39,790 nt of DNA from Marinobacter sp. B9-2 (GTDB lineage Bacteria > Pseudomonadota > Gammaproteobacteria > Pseudomonadales > Oleiphilaceae): contig PYVH01000023.1 in NCBI GenBank assembly GCA_003030785.1, positions 1 to 39,790 of the forward strand, written 5' to 3'. A program made the translations under genes and the position numbers. Under the pieces are notes generated by a model, which was not told the origin of the DNA, did no database searches, and saw only the letters and a list, made by a program, of their open reading frames with translations. Below, one piece after another: positions 9,219 to 16,904 of this stretch (position 1 is its first letter; the number at the start of each line of letters is the position of its first letter).

Positions 9219-9733
9219 GCCTTTCCTTTTGGGGCGTGGTTATCCGCCAGCGCTTTGGCAACATCGACAGCCGCCTCGCCGTTGCTTGCCGACAACCTCT
9301 CAATCTCTTCCTTGAATTCGTTGATATCCTGGAAGCTGCGATACACGGAAGCGAAGCGGACATAGGCGACCTTGTCCAACTGACGCAATTCGGTCATCAC
9401 CTCCTCGCCCAGTTGCATGGATTTCACTTCCCGCTCGCCGGTCGCCCGCAAACGGTATTTGATCCGGTTCAGGGCCGCATCAATCTGCTCGATGCTGACC
9501 GGTCGCTTCTCGAGGGCTTTCATTAACCCCGAACGCAGCTTTTCCTCATCAAACGGCTGCCGGGTGCCATCCTGCTTGACCACACGGGGCATCACCAGCT
9601 CCGCAGACTCGAAGGTCGTGAACCGCTCCCGACAGGACAGGCATTCCCTGCGGCGACGCACCTGATCTCCCTCGGCCACCAGCCGGGAGTCAATCACCTT
9701 GGTATCTGCTTCACCACAGAAGGGACAATGCAT
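9215..9733 (-). CDS. nrdR: Transcriptional repressor NrdR
   Basis: A 172-residue repressor of ribonucleotide reductase operons that senses ATP/dATP. Residues 1-45 form a zinc ribbon with C3-x2-C6 and C31-x2-C34. An ATP-cone spans about 49-139, beginning [18 protein letters not shown]. The C-terminal tail is Ala-rich and variable, and somewhat longer than in E. coli NrdR. It overlaps ribD by 4 bases, the usual nrdR-ribD arrangement, and a strong hairpin separates it from glyA upstream. Confidence 0.96.
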   Translation of the reverse strand: MHCPFCGEADTKVIDSRLVAEGDQVRRRRECLSCRERFTTFESAELVMPRVVKQDGTRQPFDEEKLRSGLMKALEKRPVSIEQIDAALNRIKYRLRATGEREVKSMQLGEEVMTELRQLDKVAYVRFASVYRSFQDINEFKEEIERLSASNGEAAVDVAKALADNHAPKGKA

Positions 9734-9755
9734 AGTCAGGAACTCCGAAGAGGAA

Positions 9756-9779
9756 GCCGGGCCGAAAGATCGGCCCGGC
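9756..9779 (-). terminator. GC-rich hairpin between glyA and nrdR
   Basis: A perfect 10-bp stem (GCCGGGCCGA / TCGGCCCGGC) with a 4-nt loop in the 77-bp gap between glyA and nrdR. Read on the minus strand it is followed by TTCCTCTT, a weak T-rich tract. It could end most glyA transcripts while letting some continue into nrdR-ribD. Confidence 0.6.
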
Positions 9780-9810
9780 GGGTCATGCCTGTAGTCTAGC
9801 TATAAAACGA

Positions 9811-11064
9811 TTAGCCGTAGACAGGGAAACGGGCGCAGAGCGCACTCACCTGTTCGCGAACCCGGCTGTTGACCGCCTCATCGTCCAGGTTATCGAGGAT
9901 ATCGCAGATCCAGCCGGCCAGGTCACGACACTCGGACTCGCCGAAACCGCGAGTGGTGATCGCCGGGGTACCGATACGCAGGCCGGAAGTGACGAACGGG
10001 GACCGGGGATCATTGGGAACCGCGTTCTTGTTAACGGTAATGTGAGCACGGCCCAGCGCCGCATCCGCATCTTTACCGGTAATGTCCTGCTTGATCAGGC
10101 TGACCAGGAACAGGTGGTTCTTGGTGCCACCGGAGACCACGTCGTAGCCGCGATCAACGAACACCTGAGCCATGGCAGAGGCGTTCTTCACGACCTGCTG
10201 CTGGTATGTCTTGAACTCGTCACTCATGGCTTCCCTGAAGCACACGGCCTTGGCGGCAATCACGTGCATCAATGGGCCACCTTGGCCGCCCGGGAAGACC
10301 GCAGAGTTCAGTTTCTTCTGCAGGTCGGCGTCATCACAGGCCAGGATCAGGCCACCACGGGGACCGCGCAGGGTCTTGTGGGTGGTGGTTGCAATCACGT
10401 GGGCGTGGGGAACCGGATCCGGGTAAACGCCGGCGGCTACCAGACCAGCAACGTGGGCCATATCTACGAACAGGTAGGCACCCACCTTGTCCGCAATCTC
10501 GCGGAACCGGGCAAAATCAAGCTCCTGAGAGTACGCGGAGAACCCGGCGATAATCATCTTTGGCTTATGTTCCAGAGCGAGCGATTCGATTTCATCGTAG
10601 TCCAGAAGGCCGGTGTCGGTGTTAATACCGTACTGCACAGCGTTGTAGATCTTGCCCGAGAAGTTGACACTGGCGCCGTGAGTCAGGTGACCACCATGGG
10701 CGAGACTCATGCCCAGAACAGTATCGCCTGGCTTGAGCAGGGCCATAAAGACAGCAGAGTTGGCCTGGGAGCCGGAATGCGGCTGAACGTTGGCATAGGC
10801 AGCACCAAACAGCTCTTTGGCGCGTTCAATCGCCAGATCTTCGGCAATATCCACGAACTCGCAGCCGCCATAGTAGCGCTTGCCCGGATAGCCTTCCGCG
10901 TACTTGTTGGTCAGCACGCTGCCCTGGGCTTCCATCACCCGGGGGCTGGTATAGTTCTCGGACGCGATCAGCTCGATGTGAGCTTCCTGACGCTTCTCTT
11001 CCGCCTGCATGGCGTTCCAGAGTTCGTCGTCAAAGCCGGCGATTTTCATTTCACGATTAAACAT
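9811..11064 (-). CDS. glyA: Serine hydroxymethyltransferase
   Basis: A 417-residue pyridoxal-phosphate enzyme that converts serine and tetrahydrofolate to glycine and methylene-tetrahydrofolate. The PLP lysine is K230 in [24 protein letters not shown] and [11 protein letters not shown] mark the N-terminal cofactor and substrate sites. Full length. Its promoter must lie in about 11,065-11,265, which also holds a small hairpin (GGGTGA-AAAA-TCACCC at 11,160). I see no glycine riboswitch there. This is the last clear core gene before the accessory region. Confidence 0.97.
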   Translation of the reverse strand: MFNREMKIAGFDDELWNAMQAEEKRQEAHIELIASENYTSPRVMEAQGSVLTNKYAEGYPGKRYYGGCEFVDIAEDLAIERAKELFGAAYANVQPHSGSQANSAVFMALLKPGDTVLGMSLAHGGHLTHGASVNFSGKIYNAVQYGINTDTGLLDYDEIESLALEHKPKMIIAGFSAYSQELDFARFREIADKVGAYLFVDMAHVAGLVAAGVYPDPVPHAHVIATTTHKTLRGPRGGLILACDDADLQKKLNSAVFPGGQGGPLMHVIAAKAVCFREAMSDEFKTYQQQVVKNASAMAQVFVDRGYDVVSGGTKNHLFLVSLIKQDITGKDADAALGRAHITVNKNAVPNDPRSPFVTSGLRIGTPAITTRGFGESECRDLAGWICDILDNLDDEAVNSRVREQVSALCARFPVYG

Positions 11065-11284
11065 GGATGCGCTGCCCCTGTGTGCTTGGCTGGCCCGGAG
11101 AGCTTTGGCGATCTCCGCAGGCTCCCTGAAAAATTGGGCCGCTATTCTATCTTACAAACGGGTGAAAAATCACCCTTTATACCGTCCGCAGATACCGGCA
11201 TGCGGCCAACTCCGGTTTCTGCTCAATTGCTATCACTGGTAGGTTTCGATACCTTACCGGATCAATAGCACTGGCTTCGATCGA

Positions 11285-11388
11285 GGGCGGCGGGGCTGGC
11301 CTTCCGGGATCGTCAAAATCAGGGATGATTTTGCCGAGCGTACATGGACGTATTCACCGCGTATCCCGGAAGGCCAGCCCCGCCGCCC
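11285..11388. repeat. Nested perfect inverted repeat upstream of glyA
   Basis: Two 26-bp arms (11,285-11,310 and 11,363-11,388) are exact reverse complements of each other. Both contain GGGGCTGGCCTTCCGGGAT or its complement. Between them, CAAAATCA-GGGA-TGATTTTG (11,314-11,333) forms a second perfect 8-bp hairpin. It sits between the last core gene and the first accessory sequence. It may be a dispersed intergenic repeat, a strong bidirectional terminator or part of the island edge; these cannot be separated here. Confidence 0.8.
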
Positions 11389-11828
11389 GAACCATCAGAT
11401 TGCGAATTCACGAACCTGTTTTACCAAGAGGTTTACGCCAACATGGCCCAATCTGCTTATCTATCCCATTAGTTTTTCGTTATGTTTTATCGGTACACAA
11501 CCACTCCCTGTACCAGCTGGCCTTCCACCCCTTCCTAGTACCTCCACCCTGTCATCTTCACGAAAAACCAGTCGTTTTAGTTAACTTTTACCGATTTCGG
11601 ACCAAATTGGACTCAAAAACTTAACTTTTTTGTACGCGCCCACTGATCAAACCTTGCCAGAAGTAAACAGCCGCGCTCCAGCTCTGAGACAACAAACCGC
11701 AGATCGCACTAACCTTCCTAGTGGACAGCTTGGCCAGCACATATCTCCTTTAGACACATTTCTCCTGTACGCTCAGCTTTACCACCAGGATCAGACTCAT
11801 CGTGGATGGCGCGAGGATCAGTGAATGA
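11389..11828. other. Gene-poor stretch at the start of the accessory region
   Basis: About 440 bases with no gene I can support. Base composition becomes visibly more AT-rich than in the core genes. A 64-codon frame at 11,630-11,824 ends YAQLYHQDQTHRGWREDQ; it might be an upstream piece of the decayed frame that follows, joined by a frameshift, but this is weak. Confidence 0.5.
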
Positions 11829-12164
11829 CGAGCAGCCACCATCGAGACTGTCAAAGGTCGGCACCCCCGACCCTATACACAGCTTCTAGACATTTCACAT
11901 GCCGCAATATTTAGGTATATCGAAACTCTTCTCATTGAAGAGCCAAATGCAATCATCGAAGCACACCTTGATGAGCACCTCTGGGCCGAATAGATTCGAT
12001 GTGCAAACCTTGTCGCGGTCTATTTAGCGGAAGCGCCGGGCATCCTGACTCAGCCTACGGGCCAAGATGAAATTGCAGAGCATCAAATGCGACAGAGAGG
12101 GATTTCCTGGTCACACGCCAGGCGGATGCTCAAATCGCTGAGCCAAGCCAGCAGCTCCGCCTGA
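11829..12164 (+). pseudogene. Decayed coding-like stretch, one internal stop
   Basis: One frame stays open across 112 codons except for a single TAG at 11,991-11,993. It encodes a credible helical sequence, for example SHAAIFRYIETLLIEEP before the stop and AEHQMRQRGISWSHARRML after it. The latter resembles a helix-turn-helix. No start codon with a ribosome site is visible. I do not recognise the family; remnant of a lost mobile-element gene is the likeliest reading. The following 154 bases to the XRE gene hold nothing I can support. Confidence 0.35.
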
Positions 12165-12318
12165 CAGATCGACTGATCGCTGACGCCACCATCAAGTCAC
12201 CGCACTTGCGTGCTGCACATCCACTACAATATTCAGCGGAACCTAATTGAAACGGTCCGCCGTCGACATCGACAGACGGTTGCCAACAACACTTTTCTGT
12301 TAAACATAGATGACAAGC

Positions 12319-12549
12319 TTATTCTTTCAATCGAGGCTGATCGAGCAATAGCTCTGAAGGGTGACATCTCAGGCATTCGGCGAGTAAGTAGAGCTTCTCA
12401 ATAGTGACGTTGACTTCCCCCCGCTCAATTTTGCCTACATAGCTCCTGTCTATTCCCGCCTCGTAAGCAAGACGCTCTTGCGAAAACCCTTTGGATTTTC
12501 GAATCGCACGCAAATTCCGGCCAAAAGCCTCGCAAACCAGTGAGCCCAT
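12319..12549 (-). CDS. XRE-family helix-turn-helix regulator
   Basis: A 76-residue Cro/CI-type DNA-binding protein that is essentially one HTH domain: GRNLRAIRKSKGFSQERLAYEAGIDRSYVGKIERG, then NVTIEKLYLLAECL. Its size and layout resemble controller proteins of restriction-modification and other defence loci, but also ordinary phage-type repressors. It is divergent from a two-gene winged-helix/helicase unit, with about 115 bp between starts. That gap holds a good promoter and a palindrome, so autoregulation and control of the divergent unit is likely (inference). Confidence 0.85.
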   Translation of the reverse strand: MGSLVCEAFGRNLRAIRKSKGFSQERLAYEAGIDRSYVGKIERGEVNVTIEKLYLLAECLRCHPSELLLDQPRLKE

Positions 12550-12583
12550 TTCTCGCCCTCACAAAAGGCAAGACTATGGTTTC

Positions 12584-12612
12584 TTGAGGCATCACAGGCC
12601 ACGGCATATAAT
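12584..12612 (+). promoter_or_regulatory. Sigma-70 promoter of the helicase unit
   Basis: TTGAGG (12,584-12,589), a 17-bp spacer and a perfect TATAAT (12,607-12,612), pointing at the gene at 12,666. This is the best core promoter in the accessory region. Confidence 0.7.
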
Positions 12613-12626
12613 ACCCATTTTTTTAA

Positions 12627-12643
12627 GATCGACTTGTTCGATC
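12627..12643. promoter_or_regulatory. Palindromic operator candidate
   Basis: GATCGA-CTTGT-TCGATC lies 14 bp after the TATAAT box, at or just past the expected transcription start and between the divergent XRE and winged-helix genes. A dyad here is where a repressor such as the adjacent XRE protein would block transcription. Binding is inferred. Confidence 0.45.
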
Positions 12644-12665
12644 AAAAGACCAATTGGGCCGCCGA

Positions 12666-13217
12666 ATGGAAAAGACACAGTCACTGCAAGTCGATAAGAT
12701 ACTGATCGAACTGTTGCGAAAGCAGTTAGACACTCCTTTTTCCACCACCAGTATTCGGGATCTGTACGTCCTTCAAATACCTGAAGGTCAGCGACCGGGT
12801 CGCAACCAACTCCGCAAGCACATCTATAGAGAACTGCTGCGACTTGAATCGGCCAAGGTGATTGAACGACATGGCGGCTCCACGGGCCGCGGGTGCAAAT
12901 TTATCTTCCGTCCAGAACATTCAAGCGTCGAGCTCGAAGCCAGGCCCTCGCCGTTCGAAACCAGTGATCCTCATGTTGAGTCACCGATGGACGTTAAAAC
13001 ACAGAGAGCGCTGCAAGAAGAGCTCTCCCAAAGGAGGATCGAGCTTGTCGCCAGCATTGGTGAAGCGGAAGAATACCAGCGCCTATATAACAAATACCCA
13101 GCGCTTCGAGGGGCCGTGAAGGAGCAATATCTGGAGTCTCGAGAGAAGAGCACGAAACTCCTGGGCCAGCTGCGCGCTGTCGAGTCCGTGATCACGAAAG
13201 TTGGCTTTCCCTCATGA
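12666..13217 (+). CDS. Winged-helix/coiled-coil protein, partner of a helicase
   Basis: A 183-residue protein I do not recognise. The first 85 or so residues look like a winged-helix fold: a helix (DKILIELLRKQL), SIRDLYV, a recognition-like RNQLRKHIYRELLRLESAKVIERHG and a GRGCKF beta wing. After a Pro/Ser-rich linker, residues about 110-180 are strongly charged and helical (TQRALQEELSQRRIELVASI), probably coiled coil. The ATG at 12,666 is preferred to a TTG four codons upstream. Its stop overlaps the helicase start (ATGA), so the two proteins are made together and may form a complex. Functional assignment is open; a nucleic-acid sensor for the helicase is one possibility. Confidence 0.8.
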   Translation: MEKTQSLQVDKILIELLRKQLDTPFSTTSIRDLYVLQIPEGQRPGRNQLRKHIYRELLRLESAKVIERHGGSTGRGCKFIFRPEHSSVELEARPSPFETSDPHVESPMDVKTQRALQEELSQRRIELVASIGEAEEYQRLYNKYPALRGAVKEQYLESREKSTKLLGQLRAVESVITKVGFPS

Positions 13218-14614
13218 TGCAGTTGCGCGCGTGGCAGAGTGAGTGTATTGCTCAGGCTCTGAAATCTTTTGAACGCCAGTCCCACTTTCTATGTCATGCG
13301 ACACCCGCGGCCGGGAAAACTGTCATGGTTGCGTCTGTCGCTAAGGCCCTTTTTGAACGGGGCAACATCGATTTTGTCGTATGTTTTTCACCTTCGCGAG
13401 CAGTAGCACAAAGTGTCGCCACAACTTTTAGCCAGATTCTCGGGAGAAGCTTTAATGGCCAAATCGGTGCTGCAGGTGGGTCTTATACCTATCAGTCGAT
13501 GAGTACGCTCCCCAGTGAGCTTTGGCGAGTGCTGAGCGACCATCGAGTCCTCGTAGTATTGGATGAGGTCCATCACTGCTCTGGTAGTAGCTGGGACGAA
13601 TTCTCTATGGGCAACAGTTGGGGGAGAATCATTCTCGATAGAATTCAGGGAAAGGCATCCTTCACAATCGCTTTATCCGGAACGCCATGGAGAACGGACG
13701 ACAACCCTATTGTTCTCGCTCGATATTCTCAACCGGACGGCGAGCTGCATTGTGACTACGAATATGGCCTACAACGGGCTGTTCTCGACGGAGTGTGCCG
13801 AGCTCCAAATATCGTGCTCACTGACAATCGAGAGATCCATCTGAAGTCATCTGAACTCGGCCTTAAAACCTATTCCAGTATCCGTGACACTATCAAGCAG
13901 GGTCATATTTCTTATCCCGACTTTCTTTACCGGAACGAGGTGATCGACCACACGCTTTCTGAGGCATCAAAAAGGCTATCAAAGATTCGGCGGCGCGTTC
14001 CTACTGCGGCCGGGTTGGTCGTAGCAGCCACCGTGGTTCACGCAGAACAAATAGCGACCAGGTTTTCAGCCTTGGGTGAGAAACCCGTTGTTGTGACGAG
14101 CCGGACTCCGGAAGCTCATGAGGTCATCAATAACTTCAGAACCTCCTCTGATCGATGGATCATTTCTGTAGGGATGATCAGTGAAGGAACCGACATTCCT
14201 CGACTCCAAGTATGCTGTCACCTTAGTAGAATTCGAACAGAGCTCCATTTCCGGCAGGTTCTCGGCAGAATCCTCCGTTGCCAGGCAGGCGAACCTTCTG
14301 ACATAGGAGGCTGGCTCTACGTACTCGCGGAACCCAGCCTGACAGAGTTTGCGCGTCGAATTGGCGAAGATCTCCCAGAGCAAAACGTGGTTTCATTTTC
14401 ACCCAGGGCTTCAAGGCAAAACGCGGATGGCACTATGGAGCGAGCAGTTGTACCCGAAGACAGTGACGCATCCGAGTGGGACTTCAGTGTCAATGGGACG
14501 GATACCCGGACAGCAAGGCCTGACCAAACATGGCAAAAGGAAACAACTGAACTCTCCATGAGCAATCATTACTGGAAAGAAGTTCTGTCTTTATTCGGGG
14601 ATAGGATGCTGTGA
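13214..14614 (+). CDS. Compact SF2 DEAD/DEAH-box helicase
   Basis: A 466-residue superfamily 2 ATPase with both RecA-like lobes. Motif I (Walker A) is ATPAAGKT at 29-36, motif II is DEVHH at 117-121, motif III is SGTPWR at 155-160 and motif VI is QVLGRILR at 348-355. The C-terminal 60 or so residues after FSPRASRQN are low-complexity and acidic. It has no nuclease or methylase domain. Start codon overlaps the stop of the winged-helix gene, forming a two-gene unit. Helicases of this type occur in many anti-phage systems, and the position within a mobile island supports that reading, but I cannot match the pair to a named system. A degraded copy of a related helicase follows directly. Confidence 0.9.
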   Translation: MMQLRAWQSECIAQALKSFERQSHFLCHATPAAGKTVMVASVAKALFERGNIDFVVCFSPSRAVAQSVATTFSQILGRSFNGQIGAAGGSYTYQSMSTLPSELWRVLSDHRVLVVLDEVHHCSGSSWDEFSMGNSWGRIILDRIQGKASFTIALSGTPWRTDDNPIVLARYSQPDGELHCDYEYGLQRAVLDGVCRAPNIVLTDNREIHLKSSELGLKTYSSIRDTIKQGHISYPDFLYRNEVIDHTLSEASKRLSKIRRRVPTAAGLVVAATVVHAEQIATRFSALGEKPVVVTSRTPEAHEVINNFRTSSDRWIISVGMISEGTDIPRLQVCCHLSRIRTELHFRQVLGRILRCQAGEPSDIGGWLYVLAEPSLTEFARRIGEDLPEQNVVSFSPRASRQNADGTMERAVVPEDSDASEWDFSVNGTDTRTARPDQTWQKETTELSMSNHYWKEVLSLFGDRML

Positions 14615-14637
14615 CGGCTTCCCCGAAAATTTTTTCT

Positions 14638-14927
14638 GAGTTCCATTATCGGAATATTCCCGCGGACTTTTCTCAGACAATGAGTGGACGAATCCTCAGA
14701 ACTTGATGGTTCGTTTATGCACGCTTGTGGAGCCCAGTTTAATGGCGTTTGCCCACAAATTTGGGGACAATTTCTCTCTAAAACAAGCAATTTGTTCCAA
14801 TAAACTTCACGGTCGGCTCCACTTTGGTGCAATTAGTCAGTTTTTGGAGCCGTGCAGGCCTGAAAAGCCAGAGGCTGGTATTTTTAACGATCTGAAAATA
14901 TTAGCGGTATGGCACTTTTCATACTGA
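14638..14927 (+). pseudogene. Remnant of a second helicase C-terminus
   Basis: A short translated piece reads EFHYRN...QTMSGRILRT then a TGA (14,704). After a frame change, VRLCTLVEPSLMAFAHKFGD continues. The intact helicase upstream has ELHFRQVLGRILRC and then LYVLAEPSLTEFARRIGED at the equivalent place. So this is the motif VI region and tail of a diverged paralogue, broken by a stop and a frameshift. It suggests an earlier, related module was replaced or partly deleted. Confidence 0.6.
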
Positions 14928-14945
14928 GAGGAATGTAACGGGTTA

Positions 14946-15188
14946 TCATTTTTGCTCTTTGTTATCCGGTTGATCTCGATTTTCCATAAAATCCTCCGTT
15001 ACGCCCTCAGCCTCAAAGCACTCATCCCACACGGGATCAGTTGGCCGTTCGTAGCGAAGGACGGAACCTTTTAAACGTTCCAGAGCTGTCGGCTCATTAC
15101 CCTGCGGCTCGGCAAGCTCATCCGCATGGGCCGCATAGGGATCCAGGCCGTCAAGCAGCTCTTCTTCAGTGAACCTTTTCTTTTTCAT
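14946..15188 (-). CDS. Small acidic antitoxin-like protein, no toxin seen
   Basis: An 80-residue acidic protein. The first part, FTEEELLDGLDPYAAHADEL, resembles the C-terminal tail of MazE/AbrB-type antitoxins. The second, LKGSVLRYERPTDPV, resembles tails of VapB-like antitoxins that wrap a toxin. No DNA-binding domain is evident. No toxin-sized partner lies on either side, only gene stumps, so if it is an antitoxin it is orphaned. The frame is clean and the ATG start is reasonable; the functional suggestion is weak. Confidence 0.55.
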   Translation of the reverse strand: MKKKRFTEEELLDGLDPYAAHADELAEPQGNEPTALERLKGSVLRYERPTDPVWDECFEAEGVTEDFMENRDQPDNKEQK

Positions 15189-15524
15189 ACCGCCTCTTTT
15201 GAGAGCGAATCATTACACCCTTAGTATAGCAATTGGTCAGGTGCGACACCTATTGAGGAAAGACTTGGTCCAACTGGCTTCCGCCGGAGACAGCTGAAGA
15301 TCATATTGTTTTACGATTCGGCGAAATCGCGCCACGTATCCGCACTTTCCAGATGGTGGCAACCACTCGTCCGGGCCCTGGGCGCCCTTACTTCTTAGTG
15401 GAATAGAAAAAATATCCTAAAAAGCATCAAAAACCTATGCCAGAAATCGAAACCTGGTTTTTCTTGAGCATACATGCATATATAGTGGAATTACGAAGGT
15501 ACTATTTTACCAATTGGAAATTGC
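15189..15524. other. Gene-less spacer before the GMT genes
   Basis: Contains the minus-strand gene stump listed separately (15,237-15,416) and, in the last 100 or so bases, the presumed promoter region of gmtY. That part is AT-rich, with no box I would call with confidence. A GAAGGT about 25 bases before the GTG start of gmtY is too far away to be a normal ribosome site. Confidence 0.5.
15237..15416 (-). pseudogene. C-terminal gene stump of unknown parent
   Basis: A 59-codon frame, bounded upstream by a stop and lacking any start, reads like a real protein end: IPLRSKGAQGPDEWLPPSGK, then a YVARFRRIVKQYDL helix and LSPAEASW. The WLPP..C.Y pattern followed by a YDL helix reminds me of the C-termini of some HNH-type endonucleases, but I am not sure. 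It lies just before the antitoxin-like gene on the same strand. Confidence 0.4.
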
Positions 15525-16904
15525 GTGCTGAACAGCGTCTGCATAGAGGCAAATATCAAAGTAGACAACACGGGGACGAAGATAAGTCTTCCGGTGATCG
15601 TCACCCAAGATGGTTTACTGAAAAGTTATTTGGATTATTTGATCGTTCATCGATACAAATCTCGGAGCTGGAAAGACAGGAGCGCGTTTGCGGTTCGACT
15701 CCTCATCGATTACACGAATCAGAATAAAGACTGCTTTGAAGCTCCTCACCAACTGTTTCGGGAGTTTTCAAACAGCCTCTACACCGGAACGATTGGCGAA
15801 GACGGTAGCGATCCGAGTTGGCTGCGGTGGAAACCACGCGAGGATAAGGACGCGAACTTTCTAATCAGCCTGATAACACAATACACAGACTGGCTCTCTG
15901 AGCAGTATGAAGAGAAAAAGCTTCAGATAAACCCAACGGTGAAACCTACTCGTTACGAGGAGTGGATGGGCCTCGCAGCCTTCTACCAAAAGAAACGGCG
16001 GGCTTTTCTTTCCCACCTTTGGGCTAACAAACCAGCCCCTGCTTATTTCCGGAAGGTTATGCCCAGGACGGTGTCGCGTTCTAACGACAATGAGGGTAAG
16101 AAAAGCTTTCCTCCTGGACGAATTGACGACCTCTTGTGGAATGGCCTTACGCGATATGGCTTTGAAACGAGCGACGTAGTTTATGAGCGCCTGGACCTGA
16201 AGAATGTGCTCATTACCATGCTGATGCATTACGGCGGACTCAGGCTCAGCGAGTGCTTTCACCTTTGGTTAGAAGATGTCGTGCCGTGGGAGGACGGAAC
16301 CGCACTGGTCAAAATTTTTCATCCCGATAAAGGGCGGCCCTGTCCAAACGGCCCCAGCAGGCGCGAAGAGTTGCTCAACAAGTATGGGATGAAACCGCGA
16401 TTTGAATATTCGAAATCCCATACGCTGCATGCAGGTTGGAAATCGCCCAAAGAGGACAATGAAAGTCGCCACTTTCTTCAGGTTTGGTGGTTTCCAAGAA
16501 GTGCTGGTGAAACCTTTAACGACCTTTGGCGGCTTTACCTGACCTACCAGCGATACCCCGATGGCGGTAAACATCCGTTTGCATTCACGACGCAATCAGG
16601 CGCTCCACACTCAATCAAAGGCTATAACCAATCGCTTAAAAGAGCCGTTGAGAGAATTGGTTTACCGTTTTCAAAAGAAGCGGGAACGACAGCACACGCC
16701 CACCGACACTCGTATGGGCAAGCTCTGGCTGATGCAAACGCTGATTCTCTGATCATTAAAAACGCCCTACACCATAAATCGATAGAAAGTCAGCAGGTCT
16801 ACACCGAACTCACTGATACGCAGATGCGTGCGCATTTGAGCAGATTGTCGCCCGAGCACGGCTTAATTTCTCCAATCAAGAAAGGACTCACTCATGGCAA
16901 CTAA
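15525..16904 (+). CDS. gmtY: Gamma-mobile-trio tyrosine recombinase GmtY
   Basis: A 459-residue site-specific recombinase. The C-terminal catalytic domain (about 195-440) has the tyrosine-recombinase residues R240 (GGLRLSE), H391-x-x-R394 (HAHRHSYG), H417 (LHHKS) and the nucleophile Y426 (VYTEL). The N-terminal half (about 25-170) is helical and probably the DNA-binding core domain. The start is a GTG. Its 3' end overlaps gmtZ by 11 bases. The order recombinase, giant repeat-bearing integrase, small protein is that of the Gamma-Mobile-Trio, which defines mobile genomic islands in gammaproteobacteria; I assign the name from this order and protein sizes. It presumably acts with GmtZ and GmtX in island excision and integration. 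Confidence 0.87.
   Translation: MLNSVCIEANIKVDNTGTKISLPVIVTQDGLLKSYLDYLIVHRYKSRSWKDRSAFAVRLLIDYTNQNKDCFEAPHQLFREFSNSLYTGTIGEDGSDPSWLRWKPREDKDANFLISLITQYTDWLSEQYEEKKLQINPTVKPTRYEEWMGLAAFYQKKRRAFLSHLWANKPAPAYFRKVMPRTVSRSNDNEGKKSFPPGRIDDLLWNGLTRYGFETSDVVYERLDLKNVLITMLMHYGGLRLSECFHLWLEDVVPWEDGTALVKIFHPDKGRPCPNGPSRREELLNKYGMKPRFEYSKSHTLHAGWKSPKEDNESRHFLQVWWFPRSAGETFNDLWRLYLTYQRYPDGGKHPFAFTTQSGAPHSIKGYNQSLKRAVERIGLPFSKEAGTTAHAHRHSYGQALADANADSLIIKNALHHKSIESQQVYTELTDTQMRAHLSRLSPEHGLISPIKKGLTHGN

Noticed and set aside
10042-11268. 408-codon plus-strand frame antisense to glyA
   Set aside because: Same reason: shadow of glyA, with low-complexity, unfold-like translation.
11065-11284. Glycine riboswitch upstream of glyA
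   Set aside because: Only a small GGGTGA hairpin is visible; none of the conserved glycine aptamer core could be recognised.
14946-15188. Complete toxin-antitoxin pair
   Set aside because: Only an antitoxin-like gene is present; both neighbours are gene stumps, so a pair cannot be claimed.
11065-15524. tRNA gene as island attachment site
   Set aside because: No tRNA cloverleaf could be recognised on either strand near the left border.
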